A stretch of DNA of 64,000 bases from a bacterium (GTDB lineage Bacteria > Myxococcota_A > Bradymonadia > Bradymonadales > Bradymonadaceae): NCBI GenBank assembly GCA_030427705.1, contig JAUIBR010000015.1, positions 62,001-126,000 on the forward strand. The letters run 5' to 3'. The notes under the pieces were generated by a model. It ran no database searches, was not told the DNA's origin, and saw nothing but the letters and a program-made list of their open reading frames with translations. Positions 35,543 through 47,200 of this stretch are shown here, in pieces. Within the stretch, counting starts at the first letter, position 1. Every line of letters begins with the position of its first letter. The position numbers and the translations under genes are program-made.

Positions 35543-36346
35543 ATGAACCAGCCCATCCTAGAAATCGTTACAGACTACTATCGGGACGGATTTGCGGTTG
35601 TCCGCGGGCTCTTTGAGCCTGAAGAAGTCGAACAAATTCGCGCTGCTTTCGAGCGTCTTCAAAAGACCTCCGAAGAGCTCGGCGAGTCCCAGATGCACGA
35701 TGGGTCCCAATTTGTTGTCGACTCCGAGGGCGGATTCACCCGCATTCATCGCGTCGTCTGGTGTGGTGCCGCGGAATCGGTGCTGAGCGACCTCGGGAAA
35801 GACCCACGCATCGTCAACCTCGCCGCTGCAATCTTGGATTCACCTGAGCTTGAACAGCTCATCAACCAGGCACACTTCAAACTACCTGGCGATGATGTGG
35901 CGTTTCCCTGGCATCAGGATAGCAGGCACCGTCGCTATGGAACGCAGCCGTGGTCTGACGTGAAAGGCAATGGCAGCTTCGTCGAGATTGCGATGGCAAT
36001 CGACCCCGTCACGGAAGAGAACGGGCCTATTCACTTCATTCCAGGCAGTCAGAAGCTGGGTCATCTTCAGGTGGACGCCAACAAGGAACTGCCAGCGAAA
36101 AGTTTTGATCCCAGTCAAAAAGTGACACCTTTGATGGAACCAGGCGACGTCGTCGCCTTTGGTCCGTACGTCATCCACGGCAGCGAACCAAACGCCAGTT
36201 TGGTACCCCGTCGCATGTTCCTAAACGGCTTCGCGGTTCCAGGCGCCAATAAGCGGGTCTACCCCGGATTTGGCGCAGGTCGTGAAGTTAGGGCCTATCG
36301 CTCGCGGACTCGAATCGCAGCGGAACAGGCTACTGAGAACGGCTAG
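35543..36346 (+). CDS. PhyH-like Fe(II)/2-oxoglutarate dioxygenase
   Basis: 267 residues. Phytanoyl-CoA dioxygenase superfamily: the iron triad His-x-Asp (WHQDSRHRRYG) with a distal His (IHGSEPNASLVPRR), and the Arg that binds 2-oxoglutarate 10 residues later. HFIPGSQKLGHL and GDVVAFGPYVIHG are typical for this family, which hydroxylates lipids, ectoine, halogenated or other small molecules. The substrate cannot be told. A single base separates its stop from the convergent kinase stop. Confidence 0.9.
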   Translation: MNQPILEIVTDYYRDGFAVVRGLFEPEEVEQIRAAFERLQKTSEELGESQMHDGSQFVVDSEGGFTRIHRVVWCGAAESVLSDLGKDPRIVNLAAAILDSPELEQLINQAHFKLPGDDVAFPWHQDSRHRRYGTQPWSDVKGNGSFVEIAMAIDPVTEENGPIHFIPGSQKLGHLQVDANKELPAKSFDPSQKVTPLMEPGDVVAFGPYVIHGSEPNASLVPRRMFLNGFAVPGANKRVYPGFGAGREVRAYRSRTRIAAEQATENG

Positions 36347-36347
36347 C

Positions 36348-38651
<2,304 letters not shown>

Positions 38652-38785
38652 TTCCCAACCGTCCTCGCAAATTTCCCGGCAATCTAGCACAGTCGATCTC
38701 GGGGCGTGAGCAAAACACGTTTTGATTTATGAGGGTTAGATGCACCTCGAATCCATAGAGCACAATTTCGAACTTGGAGCGCGTG

Positions 38786-39310
38786 ATGGAAACGAAGACC
38801 GGCTCGGTCGATAGGTCAATTGCTACGATCCGTCCTGTACAAGCGGGCGACGGAGACAAGCTTTATGACCATATGGTCGGGTCGAACGTGCCCGACACCA
38901 TCTTGTGGGACGGTCCCGAAAGCCGCGAGCAAATGGTGGATGCTGTGAATCGAAATGGGCGTGAGACCGAGGAAGGAAATCGCCATTTCTTTGTCATCGA
39001 GTTCGAGGGAGAGCCCGTAGGGTGTATCGATGTGCGTCCCCAGGACGATCATAGAGGGGACGTTGGATTGTGGGTTTCCGAACAGGTTCAGGGGCGCGGC
39101 ATCGGCACGGCCGCGATCTCGCACATCACGGAATATGCAATGGAAACCGTTGGCCTGTATCGAGTTGAAGCGACCATTTTTGTAGGCAATCACGCTAGCC
39201 GTAGGGCGTTTGAAAAAAACGGCTATCTGTACGAAGGAACGTTGCGCGGCTATGTGGTGAAGCGCGGCGAGGTTTTGGATGAATGGATGATGGCCATTAC
39301 TCGTGGTTGA
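38786..39310 (+). CDS. GNAT family N-acetyltransferase (RimJ/RimL-like)
   Basis: 174 residues from the ATG with GGAG six bases upstream. It has the acetyl-CoA binding motif A (GLWVSEQVQGRGIGTAA), the FVGNHASRRAFEKNGYLYEGT region and a final strand RGEVLDEWMMAITRG. Closest in order to RimJ/L-type N-terminal or small-molecule acetyltransferases. Its 3' end overlaps the convergent gene by 14 bp. Substrate unknown. Confidence 0.88.
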   Translation: METKTGSVDRSIATIRPVQAGDGDKLYDHMVGSNVPDTILWDGPESREQMVDAVNRNGRETEEGNRHFFVIEFEGEPVGCIDVRPQDDHRGDVGLWVSEQVQGRGIGTAAISHITEYAMETVGLYRVEATIFVGNHASRRAFEKNGYLYEGTLRGYVVKRGEVLDEWMMAITRG

Positions 39311-39692
39311 TGGGCTTGCGGCGGGGCAGTGGGTACATCGCATCAAGCTCCTTTGACCAGAACAGACCAATGGCTTCGCGATGCACGCGAAACTCCCAGA
39401 TCCGGCGTTTGGCCTTGTCCCATTGATCGTTGAACGCCTGCGCCAATTCGGCCTGTTTGTCCTCTTCGGCTTCTTGAAAATCGCGCTCCAAGACTTCCAA
39501 CTTCAAGAGCTCGAAATTGATATTATCCTCGCTGCGCCGCAGCGCTGAGGCCATCTCTTCGATGATCTCTTGCTCGATTGGCTTTTGACCATTGTGGATG
39601 TGGAATCGGGCGTCCAGACGGTCGAGGTACTTGCTCTCGAAGTTGCCTTCTTTCAGCGACTCCACCAACGATTTCCACGGCGCGTCTACCAC
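39297..39692 (-). CDS. Charged helical protein, unknown
   Basis: 131 residues from a GTG, overlapping the glyoxalase stop by a few bases. Mostly alpha-helical with long runs of Glu, Lys, Leu and Arg (EDNINFELLKLEVLERDF, EEDKQAELAQAFNDQWDK), so probably a coiled coil. No motif recognised. Co-transcribed with the glyoxalase gene. Confidence 0.65.
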   Translation of the reverse strand: MVDAPWKSLVESLKEGNFESKYLDRLDARFHIHNGQKPIEQEIIEEMASALRRSEDNINFELLKLEVLERDFQEAEEDKQAELAQAFNDQWDKAKRRIWEFRVHREAIGLFWSKELDAMYPLPRRKPINHE

Positions 39693-40105
39693 GACCCGTT
39701 GTTCTCCATGCTCGCCCAGGGCTCGGCTGGCTCAAGGGCTCCATCCTTTTGAAGTAGCTCGATCGAGATATTGTCCGGCGTCTTCACGAATGCCATTCGC
39801 CCATCACGCGGCGGGCGATTGATGGTCACGCCGTTGTCCTGCAGAAGTTTGCAGGTGTCGTAGATGTTATCGACGGCGAACGCCAGGTGTCCGAAGTTTC
39901 GGGCGTTGCCATAGTCTTCATCGTCCCAGTTGTAGGTGAGCTCCAGAAACGCTTCGTCGTCGTCGCTCGCCGCGAGGAAGACGAGTGTGAACCGCCCCCT
40001 CTCGCTGTCGCGACGTCGAACTTCGCGCATGCCCAAAAGCTCGCAGAAGAAGTGTAGGGTTTCGTCCAGATTGCGGACTCGAATCATGCTGTGCAGGTAC
40101 TTCAT
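39686..40105 (-). CDS. gloA: Lactoylglutathione lyase (glyoxalase I)
   Basis: 139 residues. Converts the hemithioacetal of methylglyoxal and glutathione to lactoylglutathione. The four metal ligands of GloA are visible: His5 (YLHSMIRV), Glu in FLELTYNWD, His in FGHLAFAV and Glu in ISIELLQ. FFCELLGMR and the TYNWD motif place it in GloA rather than other VOC proteins. Two 13-bp direct repeats lie just upstream. Confidence 0.92.
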   Translation of the reverse strand: MKYLHSMIRVRNLDETLHFFCELLGMREVRRRDSERGRFTLVFLAASDDDEAFLELTYNWDDEDYGNARNFGHLAFAVDNIYDTCKLLQDNGVTINRPPRDGRMAFVKTPDNISIELLQKDGALEPAEPWASMENNGSW

Positions 40106-40116
40106 TCTTAGTAAGG

Positions 40117-40148
40117 CGGTTAAGACTTAGTAAGGCGGACAAGATAGT
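40117..40148. repeat. Two 13-bp direct repeats upstream of gloA
   Basis: CTTAGTAAGGCGG occurs exactly at 40117-40129 and 40136-40148 (19-bp period), 11 bp before the gloA ATG on the minus strand. The spacing suits an operator bound on one face of the helix. Confidence 0.6.
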
Positions 40149-40228
40149 TGAGACAAACAAGGGTCTCTATTTAGATTTCATGATATTCAAAAGCCCAACA
40201 GAAGTTAAACGGATCAGGAGTTCGAGAT

Positions 40229-40726
40229 ATGCCGAAGAGTCATCTAGGGTCATTGGCTGCGATGATTATCGTGTCGAGTCTCTTGGCGTCGGGTTGTTCG
40301 CTGACGCTTGGCGACACATTCAAGAAGCATAAGGTGCCGTATGGCATGTCGATGATTTACGTGTATGCGGGCAAAGACCTGACGGCCAATCAGAATGCGC
40401 ACGTCGACACGACGCCAGAAACCCCGGATGGGACAGATTCCATACTCGTGGTGAAAGAAGGCTATTACCCATACTTGGTCTCGGCTGGCACCACCGTGCG
40501 AGTGTTCACCGGAGATCCCGAGGCTGGCGGAACTTGTGTTCAATTCCTCGCCCAAGAGAACGCGGCAAACTACATCCGAGTGCGAACTCGCGATGATGAG
40601 GCTTTAGTTGAGTGGATGGATCCCCAGACCGCGTTGCCGGAAGTAGGAAACACCCGCGAGATGTCCAAGGAAGTGAAGCGTCCTTCTTCCGCGACGTATC
40701 CTGTTGGTAAGTGCCTGCCGATCTAG
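40229..40726 (+). CDS. Lipoprotein, unknown
   Basis: 165 residues. Signal peptide with lipobox ASGC (Cys23). The remaining 140 residues contain two Cys and beta strands (SMIYVYAGKDL, EGYYPYLVSAGTTVRVFTG). No family recognised. Divergent from gloA. Confidence 0.78.
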   Translation: MPKSHLGSLAAMIIVSSLLASGCSLTLGDTFKKHKVPYGMSMIYVYAGKDLTANQNAHVDTTPETPDGTDSILVVKEGYYPYLVSAGTTVRVFTGDPEAGGTCVQFLAQENAANYIRVRTRDDEALVEWMDPQTALPEVGNTREMSKEVKRPSSATYPVGKCLPI

Positions 40727-40755
40727 GTCCGAAGGCAACGCGAGCCTGCCGACAG

Positions 40756-40784
40756 TTGCCTCACATTCACCCGCGGGTTAAAAT
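40756..40784 (+). promoter_or_regulatory. Sigma70-type promoter before the Cys-rich gene of the efflux locus
   Basis: TTGCCT at 40756-40761 and TAAAAT at 40779-40784 with a 17-bp spacer that holds the palindrome CCCGCGGG. The -10 lies only 6 bp before the ATG at 40791, so the transcript would be leaderless or nearly so if that ATG is used. Confidence 0.45.
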
Positions 40785-40790
40785 GCGGCT

Positions 40791-41192
40791 ATGAGGACTT
40801 GCTTCTCAAATTCATGGGTATCCATTTTCCTGCAGGCACTCCTGATCCTTGTGATGGTGGTCGGTCAACATGGCAGCGTTGCTGCGATGGAGTTGCTCGA
40901 CGGCGAGTGTTCAACCTCGTGCCCTTGTGACCGCGAGCCGCCACCTGAGCCTGACGATTGTTGTCCCAACTCGTTAAACGACCAGGACGCGGAGCAAGAG
41001 AAGCCGGCGACAAAAGAAACATGTGATGACGATTGCAGCGAATGCAGTTGTAGCGTGACGTTTGCTACCGCGGTTGCGGCGCCAAGCGTTGCCGTGTGTT
41101 TTGCACCCATGCCCGCCGACAGGTCGATTGCGCTCCGCGCCGCCCCTGCTCAGGCTCCGGGCCCTGACATCTTCATTCCACCCAGACGTTAA
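40791..41192 (+). CDS. Cys-rich secreted protein of the metal-efflux locus
   Basis: 133 residues. An N-terminal hydrophobic stretch (residues about 12-30) acts as signal peptide. Cys clusters then follow (CSTSCPC, DDCCP, CDDDCSECSCSV) in an acidic, Pro-rich background, ending in a Pro-rich DIFIPPRR tail. Small proteins of this kind often precede cation-efflux RND genes; metal binding by the Cys clusters is inferred. It is 80 bp upstream of the TolC-like gene, on the same strand. Confidence 0.72.
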   Translation: MRTCFSNSWVSIFLQALLILVMVVGQHGSVAAMELLDGECSTSCPCDREPPPEPDDCCPNSLNDQDAEQEKPATKETCDDDCSECSCSVTFATAVAAPSVAVCFAPMPADRSIALRAAPAQAPGPDIFIPPRR

Positions 41193-41238
41193 CCAGGCAA
41201 ATCCGTAGGACCAGTGTGTCTATGCCAATGGTGTGCTG

Positions 41239-41257
41239 TGGTCGCGGCTAGCGACCA
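41239..41257. other. Stem-loop between Cys-rich gene and TolC-like gene
   Basis: A perfect 7-bp stem TGGTCGC/GCGACCA with a 5-nt loop, 15 bp before the ATG of the TolC-like gene. Possibly an RNA structure that sets the ratio of the two products, or an operator. Confidence 0.35.
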
Positions 41258-41272
41258 GAGTGAGTCTGGAAA

Positions 41273-42514
41273 ATGCAAAAAATAAAACTCTGCATCGGGT
41301 GCAGTCCCGTTGCTGCGATAATGGTCTGCTGCACGTTGATGCAAACCGTGCAGGCCCAAACTCGCACGATTACATACGATGAGGCGGTGGCATTAGCGCG
41401 AGCCAATGCACCAAAGCTCAAGGTCGCGGCTGCTGAGATCGAAGCCGCAGCGGCGAACGTCGAAGCATCGGATTCCTGGCGTCAAAACCCCTCGCTATCC
41501 TTGGCGGCGGGGCCAAGATTCGCCGAGGAAGAGACCACGGTGGATGTCATGCTTGGACTCAGCATGCCTATCGTGGTGGGTTCCGTCACATCGGACAGGC
41601 GCGACATGGCACAAGCGCAGCTGAAGGTCGCGCAAGCCAACTCGCGATACCTTGAGAGGGCCGTCGTGCAGCAGACGACGCTGGCGTTTGCCGAGCTGCT
41701 GTACCTGCAGCATCGACAAGCGATCGCGAAGCATAATCTGAAGCTGGCTTTAGAAGTTCAGGACACCGCAAAACAGCGCCAGAATGCCGGCGATGTCGGG
41801 GCCCTAGACCCCACGTTGGCGACGGTCGAAGTTGCGCGTGCACGCGCGATGCTCAGCAAGTTGCGCACCGCGGAGACCGCACATATCGGAACGCTCAAGT
41901 GGCTGACATCGCTTGACGAAGACGTCGAGGCAAGCGGCGAGCTTGCGTCTTTTCTGTCGTCCGATGGCGAGCGACGGATTTCATCCAAACTGGCATTGGA
42001 GCAGGCAAAAGTCTCGGTGTTCGAGGCTGAACGCGAAGTCGCTGCGGCGGCGTCCGTCCCAGACCTCACGGTGGGTGTTGCTGGCGGAATCGAGGAAAAA
42101 GACATCCTGGTTCGCGGTACCATGGCCATCACCTTGCCGTTTGTCTGGACGGGCAGCCTGGACGCCGAAGTTGCGGACGCCCGAGCCGCTGCGCAGCGAG
42201 CCTCTGCAGATGCCACCTCAAGTCGTATCGACAACGACATTAGGCTGGCAACAACACGCTCCCAAACGCTCGCTGAAGCCGTTCGACAATTCGAGCAGAC
42301 TGGGATGCAAGCGCTAGAGGAAGCCTCACGGATCGCGACCGCCAGCTACAAGGCCGGTGCCATCCCATTATCAGACCTCTTGGTAGTCCGGCGCGAGCTG
42401 GTGGCTGCCGAAGAAGAGTACTCAGAACTATTGCTGCTGGCCGCACGAGCTCGAATAGAGCTCAGAGCGGCTCGCGGAGAATTTGAATCAACAACCGAAA
42501 AGGAAAAACCATGA
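41273..42514 (+). CDS. TolC/CzcC family outer-membrane efflux channel
   Basis: 413 residues. A signal peptide (ending near VQAQ) precedes two OEP repeats with the family pattern TYDEAVALARANAPKLKVA, long helices rich in Ala and Glu (coiled coil of the periplasmic tunnel), and the typical GAIPLSDLLVVRRELVAAEEEY of CzcC. It forms the outer-membrane exit duct for the RND pump downstream. Overlaps the next gene by ATGA. Confidence 0.9.
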   Translation: MQKIKLCIGCSPVAAIMVCCTLMQTVQAQTRTITYDEAVALARANAPKLKVAAAEIEAAAANVEASDSWRQNPSLSLAAGPRFAEEETTVDVMLGLSMPIVVGSVTSDRRDMAQAQLKVAQANSRYLERAVVQQTTLAFAELLYLQHRQAIAKHNLKLALEVQDTAKQRQNAGDVGALDPTLATVEVARARAMLSKLRTAETAHIGTLKWLTSLDEDVEASGELASFLSSDGERRISSKLALEQAKVSVFEAEREVAAAASVPDLTVGVAGGIEEKDILVRGTMAITLPFVWTGSLDAEVADARAAAQRASADATSSRIDNDIRLATTRSQTLAEAVRQFEQTGMQALEEASRIATASYKAGAIPLSDLLVVRRELVAAEEEYSELLLLAARARIELRAARGEFESTTEKEKP

Positions 42515-42894
42515 AACGACTACTTATTCTCATTATTTCATCGACCCTTCTTCTCGTCCTTGGTTGCGACAAAGCCGATGCGCCCAAGACAGATGAACCC
42601 GCGGCCGCAACTGAAGGCGCCGAACCGGCTAAAGCCGACGAGCATGCCCACGACCATGAGCATGGCGACGAAGAACAGGCGCATGCGCCGGCTGGCTATG
42701 AGCCGGGTTCGCACGAAGATTGGTGCGGCGGGCACGGCGTCCCGGAATCGATGTGCACCCGATGTAACAAGTCATTGATCGCTGGATTCAAGGCCACGGG
42801 CGACTGGTGCGAAGAGCACGAACTACCCAAGTCGCAGTGTCTCGCTTGCGATCCCAACCTGAAAATTGAACGGCCACCGAAGAAGGCAAACTAG
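42511..42894 (+). CDS. Metal-motif lipoprotein of the RND locus
   Basis: 127 residues. Lipobox LGC (Cys19), then a His/Asp/Glu-rich linker (HAHDHEHGDEEQ) and two copies of the motif Cys-X2-His-X6-Cys-X2-Cys: CGGHGVPESMCTRC and CEEHELPKSQCLAC. The motif suggests a zinc (or similar) binding fold facing the periplasm. The same motif recurs twice in the adjacent adaptor. Likely a periplasmic metal-binding component feeding the pump; the metal is unknown. Confidence 0.82.
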   Translation: MKRLLILIISSTLLLVLGCDKADAPKTDEPAAATEGAEPAKADEHAHDHEHGDEEQAHAPAGYEPGSHEDWCGGHGVPESMCTRCNKSLIAGFKATGDWCEEHELPKSQCLACDPNLKIERPPKKAN

Positions 42895-44252
42895 TGAAGT
42901 TTATCGTTCTCGTGCTGTTGGCGCTCGTGGTGGGCTGCCAGCAGGAATCAAAGCCGGAGCCGTCCAAAACGCCGCCATCGGCCCCGAAGGTCGACAAGGA
43001 CGGAATGTGCGTTGAGCACGGCGTGCCGAAGGACCTTTGCACGCGCTGCAATCCCGCGCTGGGCCAAGTATTCAAGGCCAAGGGCGATTGGTGTGAAGAA
43101 CACCAATTCCCGGAGTCGTTCTGTCCCATCTGCAATCCGGACGCGAAAGCACCAGACATCTCGGATTCAAAGGAAGACAAGATGTCGGACGGCCAGATTG
43201 AAGGTCGTGTCGTTCGACTTCGGAATTCGGAGATCGAGAAGAGCGCAGGCATCAAGACAGTGGAGGCTGTAGAGGCCACTGGCAGCGCTACACTCGCGTG
43301 TTCTGCGGAACTGCGGTTCAACGCAAACAAGCTTGCTGATATCCGTGCGATTGTTCCCGGAGTGGTACGCAAGATCTCCGCCGAACTCGGCCAATCGGTG
43401 AAGAAGGGTGACCCGCTCTTTGTGCTCGAGAGTACCAGGATTGGGGATATTCAGGCTCAACTGCAGACCGCCAATGAGCGCATTCGAGTCGCCGAATCGA
43501 ACCTCAAGCGTCAGCGGCAATTGGCATCTGAGCAAATCGCATCGCAACGGCAGGTTGAGATGGCCGAAAGCGAACTTGCTTCAGCGAAGGCTGCCGCCCA
43601 ATCCGCGCATTCGACGCTGCGTATGGCGGGCGCTGGCAACTCGACAGCATCAGGACGCTATGGAATTCGCTCACCCATCGATGGCGAGGTGGTGCGGCGC
43701 CCCGCGGTAGTCGGGGTGCTTGCGACCGAGCAAGAGTCGCTAGCCACCATCGCGGACACCAAGACGCTATGGGCAATGTGCGCAATCCCTGAACGTCAGG
43801 CCGTGCGTGTTCAGCCAGGTCACAAGCTCCAGTTAAAGCCCGACGGCGCCGACGAGCCTATTGTCGGTGACATCACATGGGTTTCGCCCGAGGTCGACCC
43901 GCGCACACGCATGGTGTCTGCGCGGGCAGAGATTCCAAATACCAGCGGGATTTTGAGGGCAAACCAGTACTTGGACGCCTCAATTATTGCGGGTTCGCCT
44001 GCTGCCTCCGTGATGGTGCCTCGCGATGCGGTGCAACGGGTCGAGGGTCGAAATGTCGTCTTCGTTCGCGCAAGCGCCGGCACATACATTCCCAGAGTCG
44101 TGTCAGTTTGGGGCGATACAGACCCCGTCGCGGTGAAGGGGAACGTGAAACCCGGCGACGCCATCGTCACGCAGGGCGCGGTCTTCCTACGGACGGAGGT
44201 TCTGCCAAACAGCATCGGCGCGGGTTGCTGCGAGCCGGTTGGAGCTGAGTGA
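42894..44252 (+). CDS. RND periplasmic adaptor (CzcB-like) with two metal motifs
   Basis: 452 residues from a GTG overlapping the lipoprotein stop. Lipobox VGC (Cys15), then two copies of the Cys-X2-His-X6-Cys-X2-Cys motif (CVEHGVPKDLCTRC, CEEHQFPESFCPIC), linked by the same FKAxGDWCEEH segment as in the lipoprotein. From about residue 95 it is a standard membrane-fusion protein: barrel-sandwich/lipoyl halves (LADIRAIVPGVVRKISAELG, GIRSPIDGEV), a coiled-coil hairpin and a C-terminal beta-barrel. Bridges pump and channel. Confidence 0.9.
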   Translation: MKFIVLVLLALVVGCQQESKPEPSKTPPSAPKVDKDGMCVEHGVPKDLCTRCNPALGQVFKAKGDWCEEHQFPESFCPICNPDAKAPDISDSKEDKMSDGQIEGRVVRLRNSEIEKSAGIKTVEAVEATGSATLACSAELRFNANKLADIRAIVPGVVRKISAELGQSVKKGDPLFVLESTRIGDIQAQLQTANERIRVAESNLKRQRQLASEQIASQRQVEMAESELASAKAAAQSAHSTLRMAGAGNSTASGRYGIRSPIDGEVVRRPAVVGVLATEQESLATIADTKTLWAMCAIPERQAVRVQPGHKLQLKPDGADEPIVGDITWVSPEVDPRTRMVSARAEIPNTSGILRANQYLDASIIAGSPAASVMVPRDAVQRVEGRNVVFVRASAGTYIPRVVSVWGDTDPVAVKGNVKPGDAIVTQGAVFLRTEVLPNSIGAGCCEPVGAE

Positions 44253-47200
44253 TGTTGACGAAGCTCATCGATTTCTGCCTGGACAATCGTCCCATCGTTT
44301 TGATGGCGACGGTGGTGTTGATCGCGCTTGGCCTGGCGAGCTTCAGCGAGCTGCGATTCGATGCGTTTCCGGACACGACACCAGTCCAGGTGCAGGTCAA
44401 TACGACCGCGCCTGCATTGTCGCCGCTGGAGATTGAGCGCCAGATTACGTTCGAGGTTGAGCAAGCCCTATCAGGTATGCCTGGGCTCATCGAACAACGG
44501 TCGATTTCGAAATTTGGGTACAGCCAGGTTGTCGTCATTTTTGACGATGAAATCGATATCTACCAGGCGCGGCAGACGGTCACCGAACGCCTAGCGACGG
44601 CAAATCTCCCGGTAGGTGTAAGCAAACCTTCGCTCGGGCCAATGTCGACAGGACTGGGTGAAGTGTTTCAGTACCTAGTCCAAAGCAACGAACTTTCGGC
44701 CCAAGAACTTCGCACGCTCCATCATTGGGTGATTCGACCACAGATGGTTCAGACCCCCGGGGTGGCTGAGATCAACACCTGGGGCGGGTACGAACAGCAA
44801 TTCCATGTGGTCGTCGATCCGAACCGTTTGGTGAAATACGACCTGACGCTGGACGACGTCGCCCGTGTGCTTGGCGGTAGCAATCGCAACGTGGGAGGCG
44901 GCGTTCTGACTCGGTCTGGTGAATCTCAGCTCATCCAGGGGCAGGGCTTAGTTAGCGGTGTCGAAGATATTCGGTCGATGGTGGTTGCGACCTCCGGAGG
45001 AATTCCCATCCGCATCGAGGACGTCGCCAACGTCAAAGTGGATCACGAGATTCGGCGTGGCGCCGTGACGGCCAGCGGTAAGGGCGAGGCAGTCTTGGGG
45101 CTTGGTTTCATGTTGATGGGGGAAAATAGCCGCGAGGTTACCCAACAGCTTGAGGCGCGGCTCAACGCGGTGAAGTCGACCCTGCCGCCAAGTGTCGAGG
45201 TCACCCCCGTCTACAAACGCACAGACCTCGTAGACCAAGTGTTGGAGACTGTCAGAAACAACCTTCTTGCGGGTGCGCTGCTAGTCATCGCTATTCTCTT
45301 CATGTTGATGGGGAGCCTACGAGCCGGGCTCATCGTCGCGCTAGCCATCCCGCTTTCGATGCTGTTTGCGTTCAACGGCATGCTTCAGTTCGGCATCGTG
45401 GGGAGCCTGATGAGTCTAGGTGCCATCGACTTCGGGCTGGTCGTGGATAGCTCGGTCATCATGGTTGAGAACTCCGCACGACGTCTGGCCGAAGACAAGT
45501 CAGGACGTTCAATCAAAGAGGTCGTCCGTGATGCGTGCATCGAAGTTCGAAAGCCCACGATGTTTGGCGAGCTGATCATTGCCTTGGTTTACCTCCCGGT
45601 GCTTGCGTTGGAAGGTGTCGAGGGCAAGCTGTTTCGCCCCATGGCACTGACCGTTATCTTTGCGCTCGCCGGGTCCATGTTAGTTTCACTGACGCTGATG
45701 CCTGTGCTGGCGTCGTATGGTCTGAAGCGCGATGTGAAGCACAAAAAGCCTGCGCTGGTGCGCTGGCTGGAACGCACGTACATAAACCGTCTTGAAGCGG
45801 CGTTGAACTCTCCGAAGTTCGTTCTGGGCTGGGCTCTGATTGTCGTCGTTGGCGCGGGGGTCCTGGCCACGACGCTTGGTTCCGAGTTCGTGCCACGTCT
45901 TCGCGAACAGGCCATCGTTATCAATACCGTGCGTATTGCAGGGGTCTCTCTTGATGAGTCCGTTCGTTACGGAACCGAGATCGAACGCCATCTGAGGGAA
46001 GAGTTCCCCAATGAGATTCTCCATATCTGGACGCGAACGGGCACGGCGGAGGTCGCAACCGATCCGATGGGTCTGGAGGTTTCCGACGTCTTCATCACGT
46101 TGACGCCGCGCGAGACGTGGAAACGCGGCAAGACGCAGGAAGACCTCACGGCCGCGATGCGCGCGGAACTTGAGGGACTACCAGGTATGCGGTCCATCTT
46201 CACACAGCCCATCGAAATGCGCGTCGCCGAGATGTTGGCTGGGATTCGGACCGATGTCGGCATCAAAATCCACGGGGATGATTTTGACCAATTAAAGACC
46301 TCCGCTGAAGAAATCCGGGCCAAGCTCGAAGCTATCCCTGGGGCGACGGACGTGACCGTCGAGCAACTAACTGGGCAGGCGATTCTTCAGATCGACGTGA
46401 ATCGTGACGCTGCCGGACGGTATGGCATTCCGGTTGCCGATGTTCTCAATGTCATTGAGTCACTCGGGACACGACGCGTTGGTGAAGTCGTACAAGGACA
46501 ACGTCGATTCGACCTCGTGTTGAGGCTGGACGACGACGTGCGAACATCTGCCGATGCGATCGGGCGTGTGCTAATCACAACCCCTTCCGGGGCCCGGGTG
46601 CCTCTCTCCACGGTCGCAAACATCAACGTGGTCGAAGGACCATCGACAATCAATCGCGACTGGGGGCAGCGACGGGTGGTCGTTCAATCAAATGTGCAGG
46701 GGCGGGACATCGGCTCTTTCGTTCAGGACGTGAACCAGGTGATTGCGGAAATCAAGCTCCCCGAAGGGTACTACACAACGATAGGCGGCGAGTTCGAGAA
46801 CCTCCAGCGTGCACAGCGGCGTCTCGCGGTCGTGGTGCCGATCACGTTCGTCTTGGTTTTAGTGCTCTTGATGCTGACGTACGGGCGTTTCTCGGACGCG
46901 ATCCGTGTCTTCACAGGTGTTCCGTTTGGCGCAGTTGGTGGAGTGTTAGCGCTATGGGCGCGCGACATGCCTTTCTCGGTGAGCGCCGCGGTGGGATTCA
47001 TCGCGCTTTCCGGCATCTCGGTGCTCGGCGATATCGTCTTAGTATCGCGAATTCGCCAGCTGGAAGCAGAAGGACGCGACCTCATGGATTCCATTCGAGA
47101 GGCGGCAACGACGCGTGTCCGCCCCGTTTTGATGACGGCTCTGGTTGCTGGATTGGGTTTCATTCCGATGGCACTAAACACAGGTGTCGGAGCAGAAGTT

